Assembly (NCBI RefSeq): GCF_024305035.1 | Contig: NZ_JAMWZB010000024.1 | Coordinates: 1-64,000 of the forward strand | From: Algoriphagus sp. | Lineage (GTDB): Bacteria; Bacteroidota; Bacteroidia; Cytophagales; Cyclobacteriaceae | Direction of reading: 5' to 3' | DNA length: 64,000 bases | In this document: positions 17,037 to 26,662 of the stretch, in pieces | How positions within the stretch are numbered: position 1 is the stretch's first letter | Layout of the letters: each line of letters begins with the position of its first letter | Notes under the pieces: generated by a model | What the model saw: the letters and a program-made list of their open reading frames with translations, nothing else | Database searches by the model: none | What the model was told of the DNA's origin: nothing | Position numbers and translations under genes: made by a program

Positions 17037-19034
17037 TTAATTCTTTTTTGTTGCATCTCTCTGAGCTTTATTTGCTGGATTCGCCACATAATGTAAAGCT
17101 CCTGTATGAAAAATTTCAATGATTTGAGGAGCATCTCCTCCCACCAGTTCTTGTGCATTCCCATTGACATCGTATAAAATTATCGGAACTCCATTAAGGT
17201 TAAGATTTCTGGCAATTAGCTCCACTATAGCTTGATCTGCATATAACATTTCCCCAACACTGCCAAGACCTAAAGAATCCAATTCTTCCCGAATCAATTG
17301 GATATTTGGGTCGGGGAAATGGGCAGCTTCTGCTATTGCATCGATAAGACAGTTGTTCATAGCATAACGGTCAAAACTTAAATCCGAATTTGAAGATTCA
17401 TTTTTGGGTTCTCCTACTAGCTTAGGAATAGCTGATTTAATTAACTCCTCTCCTGAACTATCCAATAAAATCTGCGTCTTATATTCTGAGGGAACATAAA
17501 TCTCCCAAAAATGCTCATGATAGTGATCTGTTGTGAGAAACCACCTATCACTGATATAATCATACAATAACCGACCCTGTGACTCAGCTCCAATCCACCC
17601 TTCAGGATTGACCTCAATGTATCCAGGTTCTATCTGAGAAGCCTCTTTGCGAAAATTTTCAGCTCCTCGAGGAAAATCATCTATGTACCCAGGCTGAAAT
17701 CCCCCTCCTACTTTTACGTCTTCCTGCCAAAGGGCATGTAGTTGCTCTTGTGCTTTATAAACAAAGGAAGAATCTTCCAACAGCCCTTTTTTTGCTTCAT
17801 TTGAAAAACCACTACTAATTTTCCCGGATTTCTTGTCCTCTGTATCGTTATGCTGTCCTTTAAGAAATGTCCTGGGTAACATCCCGGTATCATTCAGATG
17901 CCAACTTCGTAATTGTCCTCCCAATTTTGGAGTGACACTCCGCTTGCTGGCCTGTATTTCTGCTGAGGCTTTTGAAGTCTCTCTCAACACTTGCCGTGCA
18001 GTTCTGGCAACATCTTCCTCTACCTTGTAAAATTTTCTTTCACTTTTTTTAATTGAACGTTGTTCCTCATGTTCACGAAGCCTATTTTCCTCTGTCAGTA
18101 CTAATTCTTGTAAAATACTCTCTACATCGGTTCTAAGAACAAGGCTTTCCACATCAAAATCAGCCCGGTAAAACGATCCGATAATTTCAATGGTCCCTGA
18201 GGGAAGTCCTCCCTCAAATAAATGGATAACTCCCAGTCCTGTTTCTTGCCTTTTCCCTACGTCTGATTCTTTGTCATGCAGTGATTTTGAATACTCCTCT
18301 TCAGTCATTCCACCTATTTCCCTATCATTTTCGGGACTAACTAAGATCGATTTCACCAACCCAGTAATGGTATTCAGCATATGGCCTAAAACCAAGGTTG
18401 TTTGCATCAACTTTTTATAATCATTTTTGATTTTGGCTGATTCTGACTTAATTTCTTTAATCTTTTGAAAATTATCTGCATAAATTGCTTTTAAATAGGG
18501 TGTTGATGCATTGGGCGACGTTTTGATTGATGTCTTTAAGCTTTGTAAAAAGCTTAAGAGCCCTGATAATGCCTCGTTGACTTTGGCTTGACCAAATTGA
18601 ACCATTTCCTCCTCTGCTGGCTCCTCTTTCGGTATCTTCAAGTATACTCTTTCCCCTTCAAATCCTCGTGGGGGTGACACATAATTATGGGCTAAATCAT
18701 TTTCGAGTGATCCGTCAACAGGATCTTCCTCCTCCCCCTCAAATTGAACTATAGGGTTTGTGTGGTAATACCCAATAATCTTAGCGAGCTGAAAAACAGA
18801 TTGAACCGGCGCAATTGAATTTATTAAGGGCTTTTGGGGAAATTCGCTTTCCCCCCTTTCTCCATCAATTGAGAATTTGCTATCAACTAAATTGCGAAAT
18901 TTTCTTTGAACCAAGGTGTCCCCTCGGTTATCTATAAACTGAAAAGGATTATTTATTGAGGTTTGAGAATCTCCCTTCACTTGGGTATTTGGAGTATCAG
19001 AAAATTTTCCCTTTTTCTCAGAATATGTATGCAT
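17037..19034 (-). CDS. Large protein with C-terminal OTU-like cysteine protease domain; candidate effector
   Basis: 665 residues, no signal peptide or membrane segment. The N-terminus (about 31-50) reads FQFIDNRGDTLVQRKFRNLV, resembling the (F/V)xDNRxExxxQRKLQ leader of many large Bacteroidota proteins linked to DUF4157 or injection-system cargo. The middle (about 145-440) is charged and helical. The C-terminal 110 residues match an OTU/papain-like pattern: NNCLIDAIAEAA with Cys562, a GEMLYADQAIVELIARNL helix, PIILYDVNG, and FHTGALHYVANP with His648. The predicted activity is proteolysis or deubiquitination, possibly against a host or rival target. The gene is isolated, with 1.1 kb of non-coding DNA upstream. 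No immunity gene is apparent next to it, which argues against a classic bacterial-killing toxin. Confidence 0.6.
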   Translation of the reverse strand: MHTYSEKKGKFSDTPNTQVKGDSQTSINNPFQFIDNRGDTLVQRKFRNLVDSKFSIDGERGESEFPQKPLINSIAPVQSVFQLAKIIGYYHTNPIVQFEGEEEDPVDGSLENDLAHNYVSPPRGFEGERVYLKIPKEEPAEEEMVQFGQAKVNEALSGLLSFLQSLKTSIKTSPNASTPYLKAIYADNFQKIKEIKSESAKIKNDYKKLMQTTLVLGHMLNTITGLVKSILVSPENDREIGGMTEEEYSKSLHDKESDVGKRQETGLGVIHLFEGGLPSGTIEIIGSFYRADFDVESLVLRTDVESILQELVLTEENRLREHEEQRSIKKSERKFYKVEEDVARTARQVLRETSKASAEIQASKRSVTPKLGGQLRSWHLNDTGMLPRTFLKGQHNDTEDKKSGKISSGFSNEAKKGLLEDSSFVYKAQEQLHALWQEDVKVGGGFQPGYIDDFPRGAENFRKEASQIEPGYIEVNPEGWIGAESQGRLLYDYISDRWFLTTDHYHEHFWEIYVPSEYKTQILLDSSGEELIKSAIPKLVGEPKNESSNSDLSFDRYAMNNCLIDAIAEAAHFPDPNIQLIREELDSLGLGSVGEMLYADQAIVELIARNLNLNGVPIILYDVNGNAQELVGGDAPQIIEIFHTGALHYVANPANKAQRDATKKN

Positions 19035-20155
19035 AAGAATGGATTTTTTGCCAAAACCTCAACGACAAACTGAACTCCAAAAAAAGAAAGGTCACACAGA
19101 AAAGGATCTAACGGTAAAGAATTCTATAACTATCAAACGCTAACCTTAAATAAATAAAAAATTTGAAGAAAGAAAAGGGTTAATTAATCTACCAAATTAG
19201 TCGAATTTACCTTACTCACCCTTCTCCTTTGTTGTTGTCGATCTTTGGAAGACTCCCGATAGCTTTAAAATCATAAAATAGGAGTTCAAGAGCACAAATC
19301 TCAAACCATAATTTTACTTAAAAAGTAAGGCCGAATTACAAATTCCAACGAGCCGAGTAAACTCCCTTTTTAAATCTTAATTGCTGATCACTAGTGAATA
19401 CTTGGAAAATGAATGACCTGAAAGTTAATCAACTAAAAAACCTTCTTCATCACATTCCGCGATTTATAAAACAAATTTCTCGTGAGACCGTATTTCCCTG
19501 GGGGTAAACGATTGGGGCTTAAACGGGAAATGAAAAGTGCTTTCCCTAATTCGTTTAACACTTTAGGTGATCACTTGAAGTAAAGCTCAATTATAAATTG
19601 AGATATTTCTATTTTATGTCATCCTAAAGTCAGTTCCCTTTTAATAGGCCTTGCTTAAAATTCCGATTAAGTGCTTTAGAATGAATTTTTATGCAAAAAA
19701 GAACGGAGATATTTTAATAAAAAAATCCCCTCAAGCTGGCATTCCCGAAATACTCTCCTGCGGGACAAATTCTGTTGGAATGGCAAAAATTTTCCTTGCT
19801 TTCCCAAAAAACTGGACCAGCTGTATCTTACCATAAAGAAAAGTCCTGTTGTTACTTATCAATGTCAAAAACTCAGCTTGTAATTAGGGCTATTTTTAGC
19901 AAAAAGGAATTTTTTAATGGCTTTTATCCGGTTACCAAAGCTAGCAATTGAAAATAGGATATTGCTAAATTTTTCTCCTTGCATATCCAATCTATTGTTT
20001 TTGCATTCCTTGCAAGGGGGCAGGAAACCTTGACAATGCGTAGACTTATAAAAACGCCAAGAAATCCCATTTTTTATTTCATCTCAAAACCGAAAACAAT
20101 TTGGTCCACAACAGATTATTGGCTCGTATATGACTAACACATAATCTTTCTGTCC
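19035..20155. other. Long intergenic region with a decayed reading frame
   Basis: About 1.1 kb. Apart from the remnant at 19409-19583 and a palindrome ctcaattataaattgag at 19586-19602, nothing recognisable. A 61-codon frame at 19651-19836 looks fortuitous. Confidence 0.45.
19409..19583 (+). pseudogene. Possible remnant of an XRE-type regulator N-terminus
   Basis: ATG 19409 opens 32 codons (MNDLKVNQLKNLLHH...) ending at TAA 19505-19507 just after a G5 run. With G4 the frame continues as WGKRLGLKREMKSAF then NTLGDHLK and stops at 19581-19583. The block TLGDHLK resembles the TLGDHxRKxRLDLGL segment that opens the helix-turn-helix of some Bacteroidota XRE proteins. The helix-turn-helix itself is missing. 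I treat this as a short, frameshifted relic; it could also be chance. Confidence 0.3.
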
Positions 20156-20650
20156 ATGAGCAATTTACTTACAATCAAATCTGGAAGCTTAACAGAGTCC
20201 AGAAGAAAATTTCTTGAAAAAACCGGTACCTCCTTAATCTTGGCTACTTTTGGAGCTGCTTTTTTCACTTCCTGTTCCTCAACCGATGATGCAGACCCTG
20301 CCAGCCCCACTCCTTCGGGCAATTCAAGTTCAGGAATCACCATTTCAGGTAATACAATCTCGATCGACCTGTCCGTTCAAACCGAATTAACCTCTCCCGG
20401 AAATTGGCTGCTAATCGAAAATGCCAAAACATTGGTAGCAAATGTGAATGGATCATTTGTAGCCTTGACTTCGGTATGTACCCACTCAGGATGTGACCGA
20501 AACTGGACTTTTGGAAACAGCCGATTTACCTGTACCTGTCATGGATCTGTATTTGACCCAAGTGGACAAGTATTGCAAGGTCCGGCAACAACTCCTTTGA
20601 CTCCATATACCACTCAGGTATCCGGAACGAAATTAGTGGTAACCCGATGA
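20156..20650 (+). CDS. Rieske [2Fe-2S] protein, exported lipoprotein
   Basis: 164 residues. The N-terminus has a Tat-like SRRKFLEKTG (15-24), a hydrophobic stretch, and a lipobox ending at Cys40 (FFTSC). A Ser/Pro/Gly-rich tether follows. The Rieske cluster ligands are Cys108 and His110 (VCTHSGC) and Cys126 and His129 (CTCHGSVF), with Cys113 and Cys128 as the probable disulfide. Folded export by Tat fits a cofactor protein. It overlaps the YceI gene by 4 nt and leads a three-gene operon. It is a small stand-alone Rieske protein, probably passing electrons at the membrane surface; its partner is unknown. Confidence 0.88.
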   Translation: MSNLLTIKSGSLTESRRKFLEKTGTSLILATFGAAFFTSCSSTDDADPASPTPSGNSSSGITISGNTISIDLSVQTELTSPGNWLLIENAKTLVANVNGSFVALTSVCTHSGCDRNWTFGNSRFTCTCHGSVFDPSGQVLQGPATTPLTPYTTQVSGTKLVVTR

Positions 20651-21189
20651 GAAAGCTCCTAATTTTAGGCCTCATTTTCATCAGCTTCCAGACATTTAGT
20701 CAGGAGTTTTTGACCAAAGAGGGGGAAGTCGTTTTCTTATCCAAGGCACCCTTAAATGAATTTGAAGGGACATCAAGTTCCCTAAATGGTCTGCTAAATC
20801 TAAACACCAATCTGATTGATTTTTTTGTGGATTTGAATACCATCAAAACGGGGATTGGATTAAGGGATAGTCACATGCGGGAAAATTACTTGGAAACAGA
20901 TCAATTCCCCTTTGCGGAATTTACCGGAAAAATGTCCCAAATACCAGTCTTAGAACAGGGCGTTAAAACCCCTGTGATAGCTCAGGGAAAATTCAAAATT
21001 CACGGAGTTGAGCGGGAAATTGAGGTAGTTGGATTTTTAACACTGCTCCAAAATGGAAAAGTAGAACTAAAGGCAAGCTTTGAGATTCTACTTTCTGATT
21101 ATCAAATCCCCATACCGAAGCTAGTTTTCTACGAATTGGCAGAATCTCAAAAAGTGACAGTAAATGCACTATTAAGCCCGAAAAAATGA
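20647..21189 (+). CDS. YceI family periplasmic protein
   Basis: 180 residues with a signal peptide (MRKLLILGLIFISFQTFS). The lipocalin-like YceI pattern is present: GEVVFLSKAPLNEFEG near the start, GLRDSHMRENYLETDQFPFAEF in the middle, then KFKIHGVEREIEV. YceI proteins bind isoprenoid or other lipophilic molecules in the periplasm. The start overlaps the Rieske stop (ATGA) and the stop overlaps the DUF5777 gene by 4 nt, so the three are coupled. Confidence 0.88.
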   Translation: MRKLLILGLIFISFQTFSQEFLTKEGEVVFLSKAPLNEFEGTSSSLNGLLNLNTNLIDFFVDLNTIKTGIGLRDSHMRENYLETDQFPFAEFTGKMSQIPVLEQGVKTPVIAQGKFKIHGVEREIEVVGFLTLLQNGKVELKASFEILLSDYQIPIPKLVFYELAESQKVTVNALLSPKK

Positions 21190-22058
21190 AAAAGATAACC
21201 TTATCGATCCTCGCACTTTTAGCTGTTGTGATGCACAGTGAAGCACAATTGGAGCGTAAGCTCGAAAATGAAAACCAACCAGTAGATTTGATTTTTCATG
21301 CTCCCAGACATATCAATTTGCTGACCGTAGAACCATTGGAAAAGAAAACCATGCACTTTGCCATCATGCATACCTTCGGTACCCTGGATGGGGGAATTGA
21401 GAATCTGTTTGGATTAGACAACGGAGCCAATATTCAGTTTAGTTTCGAATTCGGACTCAGCGATAAACTTTCCCTTGGAGCTTCCAGGTCCAGCCGGGAT
21501 AAGTTTTACAATGTTTATGGTAGATACTTATTTTTGGAGCAGACCCAGAATAACGCCGTTCCTTTTTCCTTAAGTCTTGCTGGGGGAGCTGGAGTTGTAA
21601 GTAACCCCTATTCTTTTCTTCCTCAAAATGATCGACCTCAATTCTCTGACCGAGTGGCTTATTTTGGACAAATGATGGTTGCAAGAAAATTTTCCAATAA
21701 AATCAGTTTACAACTGAGCCCAATGCTGTCCTATTTTATAAATCCTTTGGAAATTTATCAAATAGAAGGATCCCAAAATCTTTATTTGAGTCTTGGCTTC
21801 AGTGGAAAGTACAAGATCACAGATCGCTCTTCCCTTACTTTACAATACATTCCTAATCTCAATTCCGATCTGAGAAGTAATTTTGGAATCGGGTGGGATG
21901 TTGAGGCGGGAGGCCATGTTTTTCAGATGTATTTTGTTACCTCACAGGCACTCAATGAGCAATATTTACTCGCTGGAGGCAATGGAGTTCCGGGTGAGGA
22001 ATTCAGATTAGGCTTTAATGTCAACCGAATTTTTGCCCTTGGCCAAAGGAAGAAATAA
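21186..22058 (+). CDS. DUF5777 outer-membrane beta-barrel-like protein
   Basis: 290 residues. Signal peptide MKKITLSILALLAVVMHSEAQ, then FHAPRHINLLTVEPLEKKTMHFAIMHTFG, the opening block of the DUF5777 family. Alternating strands (LSLGASRSSRDKFYNVYGRYLF, FSLSLAGGAGVV, LYLSLGFSGKYKI) suggest a small beta-barrel. Function unknown. In Bacteroidota this family often sits beside YceI, as here, which points to a shared envelope role. Confidence 0.8.
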   Translation: MKKITLSILALLAVVMHSEAQLERKLENENQPVDLIFHAPRHINLLTVEPLEKKTMHFAIMHTFGTLDGGIENLFGLDNGANIQFSFEFGLSDKLSLGASRSSRDKFYNVYGRYLFLEQTQNNAVPFSLSLAGGAGVVSNPYSFLPQNDRPQFSDRVAYFGQMMVARKFSNKISLQLSPMLSYFINPLEIYQIEGSQNLYLSLGFSGKYKITDRSSLTLQYIPNLNSDLRSNFGIGWDVEAGGHVFQMYFVTSQALNEQYLLAGGNGVPGEEFRLGFNVNRIFALGQRKK

Positions 22059-22561
22059 GTTTTAAGATCAAGGGGGTGTTTTCTTCCCTAACCTAACAGA
22101 ACACGCCTATCCCTTTCATCCCACTTCTGAAAGGCATAGTAATCTTCAAAATTAGTTTACTGGGAGAAGTGAGAATATATCTTTCACACTCAAGTTCCTT
22201 TTTGACAAGATGATCGCAGGATTTCAAATCAAACTATCCTCCTATCTTTTGAAACTATCAAAGGCTATAGCCTTTAATTTACCGTAAAGGTCTAACCAAC
22301 CGTCCCACAGAATAGTGTAAACCTTTTAAATGAATAGCTAATTTATACTGAATGAATGCTATAGGCTGGGTATAAGCCGTTGAGGACCTATGGTAAAAGC
22401 TTGAAGCTTTTTTGATGCAAAAACGCAAGTGGCTTAAGCGATCAGGAGACACTATATAATTTTTTGGCACTATTTTTTTCCTTACCGTTCAGGAAGGGAA
22501 AAATTGAGGATTTATTATTTTTTGCAATTAGTTTGATCTGTTTTTGCTTAGTTTGTATCCG
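22059..22561. other. Intergenic region before the DUF6660-TonB receptor pair
   Basis: About 500 bp. Holds a 63-codon minus frame (22279-22470) without recognisable family. Near the 3' end two copies of ttagtttg about 20 bp apart may belong to the promoter of the downstream pair. No terminator seen. Confidence 0.4.
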
Positions 22562-22879
22562 ATGAAGGTATTCGCATTCATTCTGGCCTCCCTAACTCTT
22601 TTTTTTGCTACCCAGACTTGCTGTTTGGATAGCGAAGATCACTGTGAGGAAAGGGATCTAAGTTCCCAGGACTGTTCTGATGGAACCGGGGAGATGACTC
22701 CCTGCCTTCCCTTCTTCAGTTGCGGGGCTTGTTTGGGATTTATCCCATTCGAATTTGAGAGCTATCCCACTTTTTTCCAAGAAACTATAGCTCAACCTTG
22801 GTTACCGACCATCCCTGGATTTCTGACCGATTTTTCACCTTCAGGACCGATTAAGCCTCCCTCAGCTGGGGTTTGGTAA
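22562..22879 (+). CDS. DUF6660-like small Cys-rich exported protein
   Basis: 105 residues from ATG 22562; the frame opens at a TTG six codons earlier, but MKVFAFILASLTLFFA is a clean signal peptide. The mature part has many Cys (TCCLDSEDHC, QDCSD, PCLPFFSCGACLGF) and a proline-rich end. This matches the DUF6660 family, typically encoded just upstream of a TonB-dependent receptor, as here with a 32-nt gap. Cys and acidic residues suggest metal binding in the periplasm, but no function is established. Confidence 0.75.
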   Translation: MKVFAFILASLTLFFATQTCCLDSEDHCEERDLSSQDCSDGTGEMTPCLPFFSCGACLGFIPFEFESYPTFFQETIAQPWLPTIPGFLTDFSPSGPIKPPSAGVW

Positions 22880-22911
22880 AGTAATTTTTCTAACCCTAAA
22901 AATCTGAAAAC

Positions 22912-25080
22912 ATGACACGAATAATCCTGGCCATTCTGGCCTTGGGAATTAGCAACTTATGCTTTTCTCAAAATACTTACCAAGCTCGGATTCTAGATGA
23001 GGAATCTGGCGAACCTTTACTTGGAGCAACACTTTACTTTCCTGAATTGCAACTTGGGGGAAGTGCTAATGAAAACGGGATGGTAACAGTCAAAAATATC
23101 CCAGATGGAACCTTTAAGCTACAGATTCAATACGTAGGCTATGAGATGCTGCAACTTAAGGTAACTTTTCCCTTAGGAAAATCTGAGTTGACAGTTTTCA
23201 ACTTAAAGCATGAGCACGGAGAACTGGAACTATTAACCGTGCAATCAAATCGAAGTAGTCGAGTAATCGAGGATGTCCCAACCCGGGTAGAAATCATTGC
23301 CGGTGAAGAATTGGCTGAAAAAGGAAACATGAAACCCGGAGATATCCGCATGCTGCTGAATGAAAGTACGGGTATTCAAACGCAACAAACCTCGGCAACC
23401 AGTTACAATTCAAGTATTCGAATTCAGGGATTAGATGGGAAATATACGCAGCTACTCCGAGATGGACTTCCCCTGTATTCCGGTTATTCTTCCGGCTTAA
23501 GTTTAATGCAGATTGCTCCCTTGGACTTGGCTCAAGTGGAAGTGATCAAAGGTTCCTCCTCCACTCTTTATGGAGGAGGAGCCATCGCCGGTCTAGTCAA
23601 CTTAATCACCAAAAGACCTCAGGAGAAACCTGAACTTTCATTCTTGATCAACGGTACCTCTGCCTTGGGATTGGATGCAAGCACTTTTTATTCAGTTAAA
23701 GGGGAAAAATTGGGAACCACAGTTTTTGCCTCTTACAATAAAGGAACAGCGTATGATCCTGCAGGAATTGGTTTAACGGCTATTCCTGAATTTGATCGAT
23801 TTACCTTGAATCCAAAACTCTTGGTGGATGTGGGTGAAAGAAGCGATTTAGTAGCTGGAGTGAATTTCATTCAGGAAGAGCGACTCGGTGGGAATCTTGA
23901 TTTCATTGAAGGGAACCCCGTGAATGATCCTTACTTTGAGGCCAATAAAACCCATCGTATTTCTACCGAACTCACTTTCCAAACCCAGTGGAAAAAGGGG
24001 AATTCCCTAACCTTTAAAAACAGCCTCAACTTCTTCGATCGAAAGATTGAGATTCCAAACTACCGATTTGGAGGAAAACAGTTTTCTTCTTTTAGTGAGC
24101 TCAATTGGTCCTCAACCGGAACAAAATCCTCTTGGGTCACCGGATTGAATCTATGGACAGATCAGTTTGAGCAAAGGCAGGGAGACCTTTCCTCTCCTTT
24201 GGATTATTCCTTGACTACCTTGGGAGTATTTGTGCAAAACATATGGAATGCCAGCCCAAAGTGGACCTTGGAAAGCGGATTTCGTTTGGATCATTTGAAT
24301 TCAGAAGGCTTATTCCCTCTGCCAAAGATCTCAGCCATGTATCAACCCAATCAAGCGTTGACCCTAAGAATTGGAGGAGGATTGGGTTATAAGTCCCCTA
24401 CTGTTTTTACAGAAGAGACGGAGCGAATCCAATTTCAGAACCTCATTCCCATTGACGATGCATCCCTTGTTTCTGAAAAATCAGCAGGAGCCAATTTGGA
24501 TATCAATTACCGCATCGCTTTGGGAGAAGAACTTTCGCTGGTAGCCAACACCCTTCTTTTTTTCACTCGAATTGAAAACCCTTTGATTCTGGAGAAGAAT
24601 AATGAGCAATTTGAGTTTGTCCAACCCGGAGGAAAGTTTGAAACCCGGGGAATGGAAGTAAATCTGAAGTGGAATTACAGAGACTTCAAACTATTTACAG
24701 GATACACCTTTGCCGATGTCATTCAAGAATTCAACGGAGAAATCAATCCCTATCCCCTCGTGGCTAGACATCGGCTAAATAATGTCCTGATGTTTGAAAA
24801 GCATGAGAATTTCTGGATCGGTTTGGAAGCGTATTATTTTTCACCTCAAGTGCTGAATGACGGGCAAAAGGGACAATCCTACTGGATTTTAGGCCTGATG
24901 ACAGAAAAAACACTGGGCGAAAATTTTTCTGTTTTTGCCAACTTCGAGAATTTCTTGGACACACGGCAAACCCGATTTGACACCATCTATACCGGAGATT
25001 TAAGCCATCCGGAATTTCGGGATATTTATGCACCGGTTGACGGATTTGTGATCAATGGAGGCGTCAAATTGAAATTCTAG
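22912..25080 (+). CDS. TonB-dependent outer-membrane receptor
   Basis: 722 residues. Signal peptide to about 20, CarboxypepD_reg-like domain (about 23-105, ARILDEESGEPLLGATLYF), plug (about 115-235, with GIQTQQTSATSYNSSIRI, QLLRDGLPLYSGYSS and VEVIKGSSSTLYGGGAIAGLVNLI), then a 22-strand-type barrel ending in a terminal Phe (GGVKLKF). It imports a ligand across the outer membrane using TonB energy. The size and the Cys-rich DUF6660 partner suggest a metal, siderophore or cofactor receptor rather than a SusC glycan transporter; no SusD follows. A strong hairpin terminator lies downstream. Confidence 0.9.
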   Translation: MTRIILAILALGISNLCFSQNTYQARILDEESGEPLLGATLYFPELQLGGSANENGMVTVKNIPDGTFKLQIQYVGYEMLQLKVTFPLGKSELTVFNLKHEHGELELLTVQSNRSSRVIEDVPTRVEIIAGEELAEKGNMKPGDIRMLLNESTGIQTQQTSATSYNSSIRIQGLDGKYTQLLRDGLPLYSGYSSGLSLMQIAPLDLAQVEVIKGSSSTLYGGGAIAGLVNLITKRPQEKPELSFLINGTSALGLDASTFYSVKGEKLGTTVFASYNKGTAYDPAGIGLTAIPEFDRFTLNPKLLVDVGERSDLVAGVNFIQEERLGGNLDFIEGNPVNDPYFEANKTHRISTELTFQTQWKKGNSLTFKNSLNFFDRKIEIPNYRFGGKQFSSFSELNWSSTGTKSSWVTGLNLWTDQFEQRQGDLSSPLDYSLTTLGVFVQNIWNASPKWTLESGFRLDHLNSEGLFPLPKISAMYQPNQALTLRIGGGLGYKSPTVFTEETERIQFQNLIPIDDASLVSEKSAGANLDINYRIALGEELSLVANTLLFFTRIENPLILEKNNEQFEFVQPGGKFETRGMEVNLKWNYRDFKLFTGYTFADVIQEFNGEINPYPLVARHRLNNVLMFEKHENFWIGLEAYYFSPQVLNDGQKGQSYWILGLMTEKTLGENFSVFANFENFLDTRQTRFDTIYTGDLSHPEFRDIYAPVDGFVINGGVKLKF

Positions 25081-25131
25081 CCAGTTACAAATAGAAAATT
25101 AGCTCACTGTCCTGAAAACCACTTTTATAAG

Positions 25132-25178
25132 GAAAAGCCCCTCCGAATCTGATTAGCACATGTTCTGAGGGGCTTTTC
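25132..25178 (+). terminator. Rho-independent terminator after the TonB receptor
   Basis: Perfect 12-bp stem gaaaagcccctc (25132-25143) / gaggggcttttc (25167-25178) with a 23-nt loop, 51 nt after the receptor stop. The A- and T-rich arms could work on either strand. Confidence 0.85.
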
Positions 25179-25289
25179 TCCACAGCAAAACTGAGATTTT
25201 TGTCAATGAAAGAAACTTAAAAATTATTAACCGGAAGTAAATTTTTCCTGGAAATTCTATCTTTAGATTTCCAATTTTTAAACACTATC

Positions 25290-26516
25290 ATGAAATTTTC
25301 TCCAAAAGTCAAGGCTTTGCTCCTTTTTTCTACAGGAATCTACATCCTGCTTTATGCCTTTCCTTTTCCCTTAAATCACATTCCCTTCACCTATGAGTTA
25401 TTCTCAAACTATGCAATGGCCTTACAGGAAACGTATATTCTTTTTTTTGGTCAGGCTATTTTGGGAATGGAAAGTTTTGAGAAAATCCAACTGACGGGAA
25501 GCGGGGACACCACCTTTGACTACGTGCGCATCCCTTCTCTGCTAGCCCTTTCCTTTTTCGTGGGCCTTGTTCTAAGTTTATTAAAATACACCCAATCTAA
25601 AGGAAGCGGATTTTATGCCTGGATGCTGGTCTATTCCCGGTATTTTGTGGGGTTAACCTTACTGTCTTATGGTGTGGCCAAATTTTTGGAAGGCCAGTTT
25701 CCCGGCCCTTCATTTTACAGCATGGAAACAAAAGTAGGCGACATCTCTCCGATGGGTTTGGCTTGGCGATTTTTTGGGTATTCAGACACTTACAAAATTT
25801 TTATGGGGCTTTCTGAAATTGCAGCCGGTCTGCTTCTTCTTTTTCGAAGAACCTCCATTCTTGGGGCCTTAGTATCCACGGCCGTCTGTCTCAACATCGT
25901 TCTGGTTAACTTTTCTTTTGATGTTCCGGTTAAACTATTTTCTTCCCATCTCTTGTTCTTTTCGGTTTTGATCTTTCTCCCTAAAGTCAAACCTATCTTC
26001 GATTTCTTCATTCTTCATCGGGAGAGTTCCTTGGGAAAAATCAAACCTCATTTTACCCAAAAGAAAGCAAAGATCATCAGATTGGTTGTGGTGATTTATT
26101 TGGCAGTCCTCATCCCAATCTCCATGGTGAACTCCCATTTTCAAAGCCAAAAATTTAGAACCATGAAAAATGAATGGGAAGGACTTTACACCTTCTCTGA
26201 GATTGACCCGGATCGACCTTGGAATAAACTGATCTTGGAAAAAAATCTACTGGTATTACAATCCGAAAATGGTCCTAGGGAATTCTTGAATATCCAGGAA
26301 ATCAAAGCCGGCGGAATCGTAATGATCAAAAACCTAAAGGATGATCAAAAACCCCATGAGCTTAAAATTGAAAAATCAGAAGGGGACCAATACGAAATTC
26401 AACTTCGAATTGACGATAAAAAATTGACAGGCATAGGGACAAGAAAGATTAAATCAAGCTACGAATTGGTGAAGCGCGGATTTCACTGGATCAATGAATA
26501 CCCATACAACCGGTAG
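25290..26516 (+). CDS. DoxX-like multi-spanning membrane protein
   Basis: 408 residues. About eight hydrophobic segments in the first 290 residues, then a soluble tail of about 120 residues rich in Lys, Glu and Asp. RYFVGLTLLSYGVAKFLEGQFP and the following GLSEIAAGLLLLFRRTSILGAL resemble the DoxX/DoxD and thiosulfate-dehydrogenase-like membrane family. Role unknown; such proteins are often tied to sulfur or redox metabolism. Single gene behind a terminator. Confidence 0.6.
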   Translation: MKFSPKVKALLLFSTGIYILLYAFPFPLNHIPFTYELFSNYAMALQETYILFFGQAILGMESFEKIQLTGSGDTTFDYVRIPSLLALSFFVGLVLSLLKYTQSKGSGFYAWMLVYSRYFVGLTLLSYGVAKFLEGQFPGPSFYSMETKVGDISPMGLAWRFFGYSDTYKIFMGLSEIAAGLLLLFRRTSILGALVSTAVCLNIVLVNFSFDVPVKLFSSHLLFFSVLIFLPKVKPIFDFFILHRESSLGKIKPHFTQKKAKIIRLVVVIYLAVLIPISMVNSHFQSQKFRTMKNEWEGLYTFSEIDPDRPWNKLILEKNLLVLQSENGPREFLNIQEIKAGGIVMIKNLKDDQKPHELKIEKSEGDQYEIQLRIDDKKLTGIGTRKIKSSYELVKRGFHWINEYPYNR

Positions 26517-26662
26517 GAATGTATTTTAGGACCATTCTAGGAACTATACATTTATTGAGTTATTCGTTTATGCCCATTTTTTAGAGAAAGGAATACTTCT
26601 ATTTTTGATTGCTAGACTTCTGGTTAGAAATTTAATATCACTTTCCATTTGTCCAGTGAAGT

